Of a stretch of DNA of 64,000 nt, positions 6,956-15,239 are shown in pieces. The stretch spans positions 124,001 through 188,000 of the forward strand of contig NZ_JAKGAP010000002.1 in assembly GCF_021532375.1 (NCBI RefSeq), in the 5' to 3' direction. The stretch comes from Paenibacillus alkaliterrae. Its GTDB lineage: Bacteria; Bacillota; Bacilli; Paenibacillales; Paenibacillaceae. How positions within the stretch are numbered: position 1 is the stretch's first letter; every line of letters starts with the position of its first letter. The position numbers and the translations under genes are program-made. A model generated the notes under the pieces. That model saw only the letters and a list, made by a program, of their open reading frames with translations, was not told the origin of the DNA and searched no databases.

Positions 6956-8542
6956 TTACGATAAAAACGCTTTCACTATAAAATGGGACGGGGGAAGCCC
7001 GTAATGTTTTTTGAAACATTTGCTGAAGTAGTGGGGATCGGCAAAACCTATTTGCTCCGAAACTTGTGATAGGTTCTGATAGCCGTTGTCCAGCAGTTCT
7101 TTCGCTTTCACCATCCTGCATTTCGTTAAATAAGTGACGACAGAATAGCCTGTCTCTTTCGTGAAAATGCGGCTCAAATAGCTGGGATTGACATGGATGC
7201 TGGCAGCGATGCCGTTTAAGTCAAGAGTGGAATCGGCATAGCTTACGTCGATAAATTGCTTCGCTTTTTCCACAAGTAAGGCCGGCGTTGATCGTTTCGG
7301 AGCACCGCTTGCGCTGAGTATTTCCTTATAATTATCGCAAACCCACGCTTCAATTGCGTTCAGAGATTCAAGCTTTCTTACTAATGAGTCAGGAGCGAAT
7401 ACTTCGTTAATTTCAGTAATGGCGGTTATCCGGTACTCAGAAGCGTATAATCTTAATGCAGCAACGAGTTCGCTCAGCAGCAAATATAATTGATCGAGTG
7501 TGGTTGGATTATCCTTCATTTGCTCGAATAAGGAGTGAATCGACTCTAATGTACCGAGCAGGCTGCCTAGACGAAGCTGAATGAGCATGTCTTCGCGCAC
7601 AGCAAACAGAGCTGAGCCCGTACCCGAACTAGAGAGCTGGTTAAAGTGAATGATACGGTCGCTGCCGAGCAGCGTTTTATTCGCACTGGCAATGGACGCT
7701 TCTCGGAAGCTGACCGGGAGTTCGGCAATCCCTTCCTTCACGGCACCGACCCCCGTGGTTATGGTGAATGGCGTCGTATTTCGAATCCGGTTCATCGCAA
7801 TGCGGCATGTTTGCAGCAGCTTGTCCATGCGGGTACTGGTATAAATAGCGCCGGTGTTTGCTGCTACTATGAATTGATCGTTGTCGATAAATGCTTCCGC
7901 ACCGGGAACGGTCGCGAAGCATTCGCTTAAGACCGCGAAGAGGTTAGAATAATCCGGCTGCGCAGTCGTGCTTGCCCGGTCGATGGTCATTATTATGGAT
8001 ACGAAGCTGGTCCCGGTGAGCTCCGGACAATAAAGCGACAGCTGCTCCGGATTAGGGAGGGGGGCCGATTCGGTCACCAGCTTACGCATAAACGTATTCC
8101 GCAAGACGGAGTGGCTTTCCTGCAGCTGAAGCTGTATCGTCGAGGCGGAATGTTGTTCTGCTGTTTCCTTATGAATGCCCACAACAAGCTCACTGACGGC
8201 GCTGATAAGCTCTATCGTATCAACAGGCTTGAGTAAGTAATCACTAGTACCAGCCTTCAAAGCGGACTTTGCATACTCGAACGTGCCGTAACCCGTCAAA
8301 ATAATAATTTTTACAGCGGGATGCGTTATACGGGCTTCTCTTGCAAACGCCAGCCCATCCATAATCGGCATGTTGATGTCTACAATGGCCAGTTGGATAT
8401 GCGCTTCTGTAAGAAGAAGCATAGCATCCTCGCCGTTATCTGCTTCTGCAGCTATTTCACATCCCAGCGACTGCCAATCCAGACCGAGCTTTAATCGTTC
8501 ACGTACCAAATATTCATCGTCGACAATCATGACGTTAATCAT
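6956..8542 (-). CDS. YesN-type response regulator with C-terminal AraC helix-turn-helix
   Basis: The 528-residue protein starts with a receiver domain (MINVMIVDDEYLV; phosphoacceptor Asp55 in LAIVDINMP; Lys in YLLKPVD). After a long variable middle region it ends with a double AraC helix-turn-helix (about residues 430-525: LNGIAASIHVNPSYLSRIF ... ISEQIGF-like second helix ... HYFSKCFKKHYGLPP). Such regulators activate neighbouring sugar-transport genes when phosphorylated. Its start overlaps the kinase stop by 4 nt (ATGA), so the two are translationally coupled. The importer operon lies immediately downstream and is the obvious target. Confidence 0.93.
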   Translation of the reverse strand: MINVMIVDDEYLVRERLKLGLDWQSLGCEIAAEADNGEDAMLLLTEAHIQLAIVDINMPIMDGLAFAREARITHPAVKIIILTGYGTFEYAKSALKAGTSDYLLKPVDTIELISAVSELVVGIHKETAEQHSASTIQLQLQESHSVLRNTFMRKLVTESAPLPNPEQLSLYCPELTGTSFVSIIMTIDRASTTAQPDYSNLFAVLSECFATVPGAEAFIDNDQFIVAANTGAIYTSTRMDKLLQTCRIAMNRIRNTTPFTITTGVGAVKEGIAELPVSFREASIASANKTLLGSDRIIHFNQLSSSGTGSALFAVREDMLIQLRLGSLLGTLESIHSLFEQMKDNPTTLDQLYLLLSELVAALRLYASEYRITAITEINEVFAPDSLVRKLESLNAIEAWVCDNYKEILSASGAPKRSTPALLVEKAKQFIDVSYADSTLDLNGIAASIHVNPSYLSRIFTKETGYSVVTYLTKCRMVKAKELLDNGYQNLSQVSEQIGFADPHYFSKCFKKHYGLPPSHFIVKAFLS

Positions 8543-10350
8543 TGCTGTTCACTCCCTTCATGCAGTGTCGGCAGAATGGCTGTAATGGTCGTACCTTCGC
8601 CCTGCACGCTGTCGATTTGCAGGCCATACTCCGGACCAAAATATAGCTTAATCCGATCATTCGTGCTTTTTACTCCAAAGCTCTCCGCTTTATGACCGCT
8701 GTCGCTCCCACGGATGAGACGGCGTGCTAATTCAGGGTCCATACCGACTCCGTTATCTTTCAACTCAAGATAAAGGCGATTCGCTTGCACGTATCCGTTT
8801 ATTTCGATAAGGCCTTTGCCGCGCTTGTGCTTTAATCCGTGATAGACCGAATTTTCCACTAGAGGCTGCAGCAACAGCTTCACTGTAACTAGTGAAAGAA
8901 TGGAAGGATCGACGTTTATCGCGTAATTGAGCTTGTCTCCATATCGAACCTTCAATATGTCCAAATAATGCTGCGTAATCATCATTTCATCGCCCACAGA
9001 AATAATGGCGTTTCCTTTGCTGAGAATACCGCGGTAGAAACGAGCGAGCTGATTGACGAGCATGATGATGTCACCGTTGCGCTTAAGCTCCGCAAGCCCG
9101 CAAATGCTTTCCAGCGTGTTGTACAGGAAATGGGGATTGATTTGCGCCTGGATGGCAGCAAGCTCGTATTCCTTCCGTTTCTTTTCTTCCTCCAGATTAC
9201 TTTGCATTAGAGCTTTCGTGCGGCTTACCATTCGGTTGAACTCCACAGCTAATTCGCCGATCTCGTCACGAGATTCAATATCCAGAGAAACATCGAGCTC
9301 GCCTTGCTTAACCCGCTTGACTGTTTCTTTAATTTGGTGGAGAGGCCTCGTAATTGATTTTGTAATGAGCAGCGTTAGAATTACGGCAAGCCCGATAAAG
9401 ACGATGCCTAGCGTGAACAGCCGGCCGGTCAGCAATTGGTTGTCCTCTGTAATTTCGCTTATGGGGACGACACCTACGATTGTCCAGTTCAGCCGCTCGT
9501 ATTTACGTGATATGACTAGATAATCGGTTCCGTCGATCAAATATTTATTGCCGCCCTGCTGCTGCAGAACCGCGGGATAGAACGGCATATTGCTTATAGA
9601 GCTGTAAAGCTGATCTTGGTGCTTGCCGGATACGATTTGTCCGTCATCGTTAATGATGTAAATCTCGCCGCTGTGACCAAGCTGAATATTCGCATATTGA
9701 TCGCTAATATAACGCTCCTTAATCGACAATTGCAAAATGCCGAGCGATGCGGCGGTCTCCTGCGAATTAAACCGTTGAAACAACGAAACGACGCTATTCT
9801 GTTTCGAGTCCTTCCAATAATTGCTCGGCTTTGTTTCTTCCCATGCAAGTCCAAATGCAGAACCTTTGAACCGATCGAAAAACGCCATGCTGACATCCTG
9901 AATCGATTGCAATCCGCCGGAGTCGTATATTTGATGATCATTATCGTACATGATGATGGCATCGACAAAGGATTTGCCGTCGGCGATGCTGCTTAGCGCG
10001 TTTTGTACAGTAATATAACGTTGATAGTAAGAGAAGGAAGTATCCGTGTTTGCCGGAGGACTCTCCGCGGAGATAAGGGTCTCCTGAATGATCCGGTTTT
10101 GAATCGATATTTTTGCGTAATTTTCGGCGTTGTCGAAGATGAGATCAAGTTTTTCAGAGACTAGCACTAAATTTTGCGATGTGCTGTTAATGGCATTTTT
10201 GATAAGGATGACGGATGATATTTGATAATTGGATACGGCGAGTGCCGTTATGAGCAGCGAGAGGGCGACTGTGAAAAATAGGATGATACGCGTGTGAATG
10301 GATTGGGAATATGCCCAGCGATTAAATCGTTTGGATAGTTGCAGCAGCAT
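8539..10350 (-). CDS. YesM-type membrane sensor histidine kinase
   Basis: The 603-residue kinase has a first membrane helix (about 20-42), a large extracellular sensor region (about 45-305), a second helix (about 308-330) and a HAMP domain (331-383). The His_kinase domain holds phospho-His407 in INPHFLYNTLES. The ATPase part shows QPLVENSVYHG and LKDNGVGMDP. The start chosen is the ATG at 10348-10350, 8 nt after GGAGGT; the in-frame codon six positions upstream lies on that site. It probably detects an extracellular sugar, directly or through the lipoprotein, and phosphorylates the partner regulator. Confidence 0.93.
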   Translation of the reverse strand: MLLQLSKRFNRWAYSQSIHTRIILFFTVALSLLITALAVSNYQISSVILIKNAINSTSQNLVLVSEKLDLIFDNAENYAKISIQNRIIQETLISAESPPANTDTSFSYYQRYITVQNALSSIADGKSFVDAIIMYDNDHQIYDSGGLQSIQDVSMAFFDRFKGSAFGLAWEETKPSNYWKDSKQNSVVSLFQRFNSQETAASLGILQLSIKERYISDQYANIQLGHSGEIYIINDDGQIVSGKHQDQLYSSISNMPFYPAVLQQQGGNKYLIDGTDYLVISRKYERLNWTIVGVVPISEITEDNQLLTGRLFTLGIVFIGLAVILTLLITKSITRPLHQIKETVKRVKQGELDVSLDIESRDEIGELAVEFNRMVSRTKALMQSNLEEEKKRKEYELAAIQAQINPHFLYNTLESICGLAELKRNGDIIMLVNQLARFYRGILSKGNAIISVGDEMMITQHYLDILKVRYGDKLNYAINVDPSILSLVTVKLLLQPLVENSVYHGLKHKRGKGLIEINGYVQANRLYLELKDNGVGMDPELARRLIRGSDSGHKAESFGVKSTNDRIKLYFGPEYGLQIDSVQGEGTTITAILPTLHEGSEQQ

Positions 10351-10396
10351 GTGAGAGCACCTCCGCATCAGTTTGTGGCTGCCGTCCGGGCAATAA

Positions 10397-10432
10397 AAAG
10401 ACGACCGCTCTGCACCTTGGAAGAGCGGTCAT
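10397..10432 (-). terminator. Terminator after the GHL6-like glycosidase gene
   Basis: On the minus strand GACCGCTCT and AGAGCGGTC form a perfect 9-bp stem followed by GTCTTTTTATT. It separates the glycosidase gene from the downstream kinase gene. Confidence 0.88.
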
Positions 10433-10520
10433 TATTCGTTCATTTATTATTATAGTAAAAGGGATAGTGCAAATTGTCTATCTATTCGCAATAAATAGTT
10501 TAAATGAATCTTGACAAGTA

Positions 10521-12503
10521 CTAATTAATATTATTATATTCTATTACTACCATTTGATGGCATTTTATCTGATCAATTTGATAGTGAAGGTCATCTCCAT
10601 CTACAGTAAATGTTACTTTGTTCAAATCCGGGGCAGTGTATACGCCGGTAATCTCTTTGCCGGGCAATCGAACCGTTACGTGAATGCCTGATAAAGGAAT
10701 GATATCTTCAATGATTTCTACACCGTCCCCGCGTTTAACCGGACTTGCATAAAGCAAATGGTTAACGTAGCGGCTCTCGGAGGATTGCTTCTGCAGTGTG
10801 ACGATGCCCTGAGCAGGCAAGTTGGTTTGAAGCGTTTTGTCTGGCAGCAGCAGGTTCAAAGCGTAAACAATCGTTTCCTTTAACGCCAGCGTACCTTTGA
10901 CGGCATAATCCTCGAATACGTTCCATGCTACGTAAATGCCGTTCGCGCTCTCTACCATTCCGGGACCGCCGTCGTTTAGGCTGCTGGGGGTATGCTGGTG
11001 GGAGCAGAAGTTATAAACATCACGGTTAAAATAAGGATCCTCGCGCTTGCCGAGCTCCGTTCCGCCATCCAGTTCAACACGGCGGCCATTCGCATAGAAA
11101 ATGTAAGACGCTTCTCCCAGCGGCTCGAGCGGGAATAAAGGCCTGAAATAATCAGGCTGATAGGGATTGCTTCCGGCATCCCGCACACCCAGATCGATCA
11201 CGAAATGAGTTTGCCCGGGGTTAAGTCCTGAATTGCCGGTTGCCAGAAGTTTGCCGCCGCCTTCCAGGAAGGAAGCGAGCTTTGCTTGCAATGATTCATT
11301 AATAACGACGTAATCCGGGAGAATGATTACTTTATACCGGTTGAAATCCGATTCGAGGTCAATGACATCGAATAAGAAATGGCCTTCCAGCAGCATGCGC
11401 ACGGCGCCTGCATCGGATTTACCTGTAAACATCGCGTCATTCTCTTGATTCGCGCCCGAAGCTTCAACCGTCAGCAGTCCGATATCTGCTGCATGGGTTA
11501 CGTTGACACACCATTTTTCTTTACGTTCGACCTCCGAGTAGGCTGCGCCAATTAAACGGTAAGTGGCCGGATCCATTAATCCTTCCGGATGCAGCTGATC
11601 GCCAATCGAACAACGGGCGCCGTTCGCAAGGCTGAGCGCTGTTTCATATCGAAGCGCGTTCGGATGCTTGTAACCGCCGAATTCGCCCCAGAACGTGTGG
11701 AACTTGCCTGTCATACCGAGAAAATCCATTCCGAGCTGTTGCGCATAACGCGCTGACAAAGGGAAGTGGTCATAGCCCCAGCCGCCGGTAGGCAGTGATT
11801 CGAGCTCAAGATGCGTATTCATTGCTGCAAGATCACGTCTGCCTTGACTGATGTGTCCCGCATTATGGAAGATCGGCATATCGGGTTTGATCGCGTGGAT
11901 CGCTTCTTCGACTCTGCGCGTGTAGTTCCTGTAGATGCGCTCGCCAAGCTCGATAATGTTCGTTTTCACGCGAGGATCCTTGCCTTCACGATGCAACTGC
12001 GCGATACATGTGTGGCAATAGCATTGACGTACGCCGACAATGTCCAGGAAGATACCATCTGCATCATATTTTTGCACAACCTCTTCGATTTGCGTAATCA
12101 TCATATCGAGGTAAGGCGAATTTAAGCAAAACTGATGGAAGCCCGGGGTCATAAATCCGTTTACCCAATTGGTTTCATCCTTCTCATTGCGCATCAGCCA
12201 TTCCGGATGAAGGAGGGCCATTCTCTCGTCAAGTCCGACGGATAAGTAAACGGGAGTCTTAACGCCAATCTCGTGAGCAGCTTCAATTTGCCGCTGAAGC
12301 AGATCAAATTCGAGATGAGGGTGGATTTCGTTTGTTCCGGAAGGAAAGTAAGCCCATCCATGATGGCATTTGGCGAATACAGTAATCGAATCAACGTGCC
12401 CGAGACGCAGCATTTCTTGAAATTGCTCTTTTGAAAAGCGCTTTGCAATGTTTGTAATTTTTTCAGTGGTATGGAAGTCGAGATGTACTTGTCTGAATCG
12501 CAT
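10521..12503 (-). CDS. GHL6-like putative glycoside hydrolase with beta-galactosidase-trimerisation-like domain
   Basis: The 660-residue cytoplasmic protein (no signal peptide) has an N-terminal TIM barrel (about 1-330: VYLSVGLDERMALLHPEWL, YDADGIFLDIVGVRQ, CYCHTC). A flavodoxin-like domain follows (about 360-520: YKVIILPDYVVINESL, GGKLLATGNSG), as in the trimerisation domain of GH42-like enzymes, then a beta-rich tail. Asp residues in DGIFLDIV are candidates for catalysis. The start is the ATG at 12501-12503 behind AAAGGAGCG. It is divergent from an AraC regulator and upstream of the kinase/importer locus. It could process the imported oligosaccharide; substrate unknown. Confidence 0.75.
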   Translation of the reverse strand: MRFRQVHLDFHTTEKITNIAKRFSKEQFQEMLRLGHVDSITVFAKCHHGWAYFPSGTNEIHPHLEFDLLQRQIEAAHEIGVKTPVYLSVGLDERMALLHPEWLMRNEKDETNWVNGFMTPGFHQFCLNSPYLDMMITQIEEVVQKYDADGIFLDIVGVRQCYCHTCIAQLHREGKDPRVKTNIIELGERIYRNYTRRVEEAIHAIKPDMPIFHNAGHISQGRRDLAAMNTHLELESLPTGGWGYDHFPLSARYAQQLGMDFLGMTGKFHTFWGEFGGYKHPNALRYETALSLANGARCSIGDQLHPEGLMDPATYRLIGAAYSEVERKEKWCVNVTHAADIGLLTVEASGANQENDAMFTGKSDAGAVRMLLEGHFLFDVIDLESDFNRYKVIILPDYVVINESLQAKLASFLEGGGKLLATGNSGLNPGQTHFVIDLGVRDAGSNPYQPDYFRPLFPLEPLGEASYIFYANGRRVELDGGTELGKREDPYFNRDVYNFCSHQHTPSSLNDGGPGMVESANGIYVAWNVFEDYAVKGTLALKETIVYALNLLLPDKTLQTNLPAQGIVTLQKQSSESRYVNHLLYASPVKRGDGVEIIEDIIPLSGIHVTVRLPGKEITGVYTAPDLNKVTFTVDGDDLHYQIDQIKCHQMVVIEYNNIN

Positions 12504-12648
12504 GGTATACGCTCCTTTATAAATAAATAATGTATTCCCTAGTAATATAGGTCTATTGTAAGATGATAAGAGAAAGCGTGTATTTAAAAAAGATTCCTTC
12601 ATTTATATAAAATTCCGCTAATTTAACGATTGAAAGGAGGGCGAGCCT

Positions 12649-13536
12649 ATGAAGAGGCTTACCGAAATGACCGTTTATTTGCGATCCGCCCACACTTATT
12701 CTTATACTGGAAGCATTCACGAAGAAACGCGGGTAGGTCACGCCTTTGCGTTCCATCTGTTCGTTCAAGGGAAGGGGATTATGTTTGTAGAGGGGAAGAA
12801 ATATGAGGTAGGGAAGGGCTCGCTTCTGTTCATCCGTCCTGGACAAGCACATTCGTTTCATCATAATCCCGGTTTGCAGCTGGAGGCGTTCAATATTTAC
12901 TCCGACTTATGGGAGATTCCGGGCAGCGGTTCCTCGACATTTTCCTTCCAAACCGATTCAGCCGACCCTCGTCTGCTCACGCTGCAAGAGATTTGCCCGG
13001 AGCTGGATGAGTTGCCGACCCATGCGATGATTACCCCTTATCCGGACGCCGTCGATTTGTTTATTCAAATATGCGGCTTACATGGCTCGGCCGGGTTTTA
13101 CAGCGAAGAAATGAGCGCTAATTTGATGGCGGGGTGGTTGATGCGTTTCTATAATATCGTTCGCGAAAGGCAGCCGCGCGACTACCGGATTATGCATGTG
13201 CTCGAAGAGATCGACCGCAGTCCGGAACGGCAGTTCCATTACGCCGATTGGTGCAGGCGGTACGGGCTGGAAAAGACGCATTTCTATAAGCTGTTCAGAA
13301 GCGTTACCGGGATGACGCCAAAAGCGTACCAGCTTAAGCAGAAGATGACGAAGGCTTCCGTGCTTCTGCTGGAGAGTAATCAGTCCGTTACTTCGATTGC
13401 GGAGCAGTTGGGGTATGATTCGATCCATTATTTCTCCAAACAATTCGCGGACGTGATCGGCGTGCCGCCTTCAACGTACAGGCTGAGAAACCGCGGCGGG
13501 AGCTTGGGGTCATTTAATTTTCATGGAAGCCGCTGA
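12649..13536 (+). CDS. AraC-family transcriptional regulator with cupin sensor domain
   Basis: The 295-residue protein has an N-terminal cupin-like ligand domain (about 1-110: HAFAFHLFVQGKGIMFVEG, RPGQAHSFHHNPG) and a C-terminal double helix-turn-helix (about 190-285: HYADWCRRYGLEKTHFYKLF, then SVTSIAEQLGYDSIHYFSKQ). GAAAGGAGG precedes the ATG. It is divergent from the glycosidase gene across a 145-bp AT-rich spacer, so it probably controls that gene in response to a sugar (inference). Confidence 0.9.
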   Translation: MKRLTEMTVYLRSAHTYSYTGSIHEETRVGHAFAFHLFVQGKGIMFVEGKKYEVGKGSLLFIRPGQAHSFHHNPGLQLEAFNIYSDLWEIPGSGSSTFSFQTDSADPRLLTLQEICPELDELPTHAMITPYPDAVDLFIQICGLHGSAGFYSEEMSANLMAGWLMRFYNIVRERQPRDYRIMHVLEEIDRSPERQFHYADWCRRYGLEKTHFYKLFRSVTGMTPKAYQLKQKMTKASVLLLESNQSVTSIAEQLGYDSIHYFSKQFADVIGVPPSTYRLRNRGGSLGSFNFHGSR

Positions 13537-13629
13537 AGGCTGCGGCGTCCGCTTCGGGCAAATGCTGAAAACGGGCACACCGAAGGGAGTGCTAGTCAAT
13601 AAATTAAATAGAGGGAAGGAGTGATGGAG

Positions 13630-14379
13630 ATGGCTTTTCTAATTGCGATCTGCGACGGCCATGGGATGGCGACTGCCGGCAAACGCACGCCTGTGCTGCC
13701 GGACGGAACGGTCATGAGAGAAAATGAATTTAACCGGGCGGTAGCCGCTTTGCTCGATGAGCATTTGAGGCGCAGCGGGTTTCAGACATTGCTCGTTGCC
13801 CCGACCGATGCGGATACGCCGATTAATACGCGCACGCGCATTGCAAATAACGCGAACGCCGATTTTTATATCAGCATTCATGCTAACGCATTCGGAACGA
13901 CCTGGAACAGCGTGCGAGGAATTGAGACGTATCATTATACGGGCAGCTCCGAAGGCAAGAAAGCTGCGGATATCATACACCGCTATTTGATTGGCGGCAC
14001 GGCGTTACCCAATCGGGGAGTAAAGACGAGAAGTAATTTGGCTGTATTGCGGGACACCTTCATGCCTGCCGTGTTGGTGGAGTGCGCATTTATGACGAAC
14101 TTGGATGATGCAAGGCTGCTTCTATCCGGCTCCTACAGAGCCGAGTGCGCGTACGAGCTGGCTCGCGGCATTTGCGAATATTTCGGCATGCCGTTTATCG
14201 AGAGAGAAGAAGAGGACGAAGAGGTGGAGGCGAGCGGCAGTATGACAGCAGAGGATGCAAACAAGATCATACTGTTTTTAAGCGCAGCCTACTTTGCAAC
14301 GACTAACCAAGAAGCGCGGGAAGAATTCAACCGATTGGCGAACGAGCTGCGCATAGCGAGCGGTCAGGCTACGGAGTAA
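13630..14379 (+). CDS. N-acetylmuramoyl-L-alanine amidase (Amidase_3)
   Basis: The 249-residue product has an Amidase_3 zinc domain (about 1-195): His11 in CDGHGM, Glu31/33 in MRENEFN and His84 in YISIHANAF are likely metal ligands, and Glu151 in VLVECAFMTN is the catalytic Glu. An acidic linker (EREEEDEEVE) leads to a short helical tail. There is no export signal. The ATG at 13630 has the best spacing to GGGAAGGAG; ATG at 13624 and GTG at 13621 are too close. It removes stem peptides from MurNAc; a sporulation, germination or phage-like lytic role is possible. Confidence 0.88.
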   Translation: MAFLIAICDGHGMATAGKRTPVLPDGTVMRENEFNRAVAALLDEHLRRSGFQTLLVAPTDADTPINTRTRIANNANADFYISIHANAFGTTWNSVRGIETYHYTGSSEGKKAADIIHRYLIGGTALPNRGVKTRSNLAVLRDTFMPAVLVECAFMTNLDDARLLLSGSYRAECAYELARGICEYFGMPFIEREEEDEEVEASGSMTAEDANKIILFLSAAYFATTNQEAREEFNRLANELRIASGQATE

Positions 14380-14388
14380 TAACAAGGA

Positions 14389-14411
14389 GCTCACGGAGGT
14401 GGGCTTTTTTT
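14389..14411 (+). terminator. Terminator after the amidase gene
   Basis: GCTCAC (14389-14394) and GTGGGC (14399-14404) pair with one G-T wobble around a GGAG loop and are followed by seven T. Confidence 0.85.
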
Positions 14412-14456
14412 AAATATAAGAAAGTGTAAGTTTGAAACTTATACTTTCTTATATTT
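14412..14456. repeat. 45-bp near-perfect palindrome
   Basis: Two 22-nt arms, beginning AAATATAAGAAAGTG and ending CTTTCTTATATTT, flank a single central G at 14434; 21 of 22 positions match. It abuts the T tract of the amidase terminator and lies upstream of the YolD-like promoter. It could be a cruciform, a dimeric-regulator site or a mobile-element remnant. Confidence 0.8.
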
Positions 14457-14526
14457 CACCGCGAAACGAGCTTTTGCCGCCAAAGGACGGCATCAGCCGT
14501 TTACGCTTGCGCTATGATAATGTCTT

Positions 14527-14555
14527 TTGGCATGCATCCGGAATGGGTATATAAT
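14527..14555 (+). promoter_or_regulatory. Sigma-A promoter for the YolD-like gene
   Basis: TTGGCA (14527-14532) and TATAAT (14550-14555) are 17 nt apart, about 60 nt before the start codon. The fit to the sigma-A consensus is nearly perfect. Confidence 0.85.
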
Positions 14556-14616
14556 GATAGGTACTCAGTGTGTAGAAGCAATGAAGAAATAAAAGAAGAG
14601 TTTGGAGGAGAGTCAA

Positions 14617-14859
14617 TTGGCAAAGGGTCCAAAACGGCCGACGAGGGATGAATATCAATTAGAGGAGCTCGGCGAGCGGTTAGTAGAAGCGCAGCAGGAA
14701 GAATCGGAATTATTATTTACGGTATGGAATTGGGACGTTCAACCACAGGGGAAGATTGTACATATGGATTCACGTACGAAAACGGTTCATGTGGCTTATC
14801 AAGGGGAGACCGTTAAAATTCCTTTCTTAGACATTATGAAAGTAGAAAGCGCGTATTGA
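14617..14859 (+). CDS. YolD-like family protein
   Basis: The 80-residue protein (TTG start, eight bases after GGAGG) contains RPTRDEYQLEELGERLVEAQ and the beta-rich LLFTVWNWDVQPQGKIVHMD. These are typical of the YolD-like family, small SH3-fold-like proteins often encoded beside Y-family polymerase UvrX. No polymerase gene is adjacent here. The gene has its own consensus promoter upstream and a terminator downstream. A link to the DNA-damage response is plausible but unproven. Confidence 0.82.
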   Translation: MAKGPKRPTRDEYQLEELGERLVEAQQEESELLFTVWNWDVQPQGKIVHMDSRTKTVHVAYQGETVKIPFLDIMKVESAY

Positions 14860-14901
14860 TTGCGATATCATTTGTTTTCATATTCTTAAACGAGTAGTGC
14901 G

Positions 14902-14940
14902 AAAGCGGCGTGCCCTTTGATGAAGGGCGCGCCGCTTTAT
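14902..14940 (+). terminator. Terminator after the YolD-like gene
   Basis: AAAGCGGCGTGCCCTT (14902-14917) and AAGGGCGCGCCGCTTT (14923-14938) form a 16-bp stem with one wobble and a TGATG loop. The T-rich end lies within the right arm. Confidence 0.8.
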
Positions 14941-14942
14941 AA

Positions 14943-14966
14943 CGCAAAAAACCCATAGAATGGGCC
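14943..14966 (-). terminator. Terminator for the first yjcZ-type gene
   Basis: On the minus strand a short GC-rich stem (GCCCAT/ATGGGT, loop TCT) is followed by TTTTTTGCG. It lies downstream of the stop at 15033. Confidence 0.7.
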
Positions 14967-15032
14967 TTTCGCGTTGGAATTTTTAATGGATAGTCTTTCA
15001 TGGTTTACATGGAGCATAATTTCTAGTGGTTC

Positions 15033-15140
15033 TTAATAGACGAAGCCGCCCATGCAGCTACAAGCGATAATTACCAATAAAATGAAAAGGACCAGAATGG
15101 AACCAGTGTTTGTGAAAGCACCACCTACGTATCCGGACAT
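15033..15140 (-). CDS. YjcZ-family sporulation miniprotein (copy 1)
   Basis: A 35-residue frame starts MSGYVGGAFTNTGS and continues with the hydrophobic stretch ILVLFILLVIIACSC before GGFVY. This is the hallmark of YjcZ-type sporulation proteins: a Gly-rich head, one membrane segment and a short Cys/Gly/aromatic tail. GAGGAGGTG lies upstream of the ATG at 15138-15140. A paralogue at 17955-18068 is almost identical over residues 5-27. The upstream regions of both share a sigma-K-like -10 (CATAnnnTA), which suggests late mother-cell expression. The molecular role is unknown. Confidence 0.88.
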   Translation of the reverse strand: MSGYVGGAFTNTGSILVLFILLVIIACSCMGGFVY

Positions 15141-15175
15141 GATTCAATGCACCTCCTCATGTTGTGAGTACTCTG

Positions 15176-15184
15176 TAGGTTATG
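15176..15184 (-). promoter_or_regulatory. Putative sigma-K -10 element upstream of yjcZ copy 1
   Basis: The minus strand reads CATAACCTA, matching the sigma-K -10 pattern CATAnnnTA, 36 bp from the start codon. The corresponding site of copy 2 reads CATAATCTA. An AC dinucleotide about 15 nt upstream may be the -35. Confidence 0.45.
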
Positions 15185-15239
15185 CATGGCTGCTGTTTTG
15201 TGATTGGGTGTTTGTAACGGAGATATATCATCACTGTCA

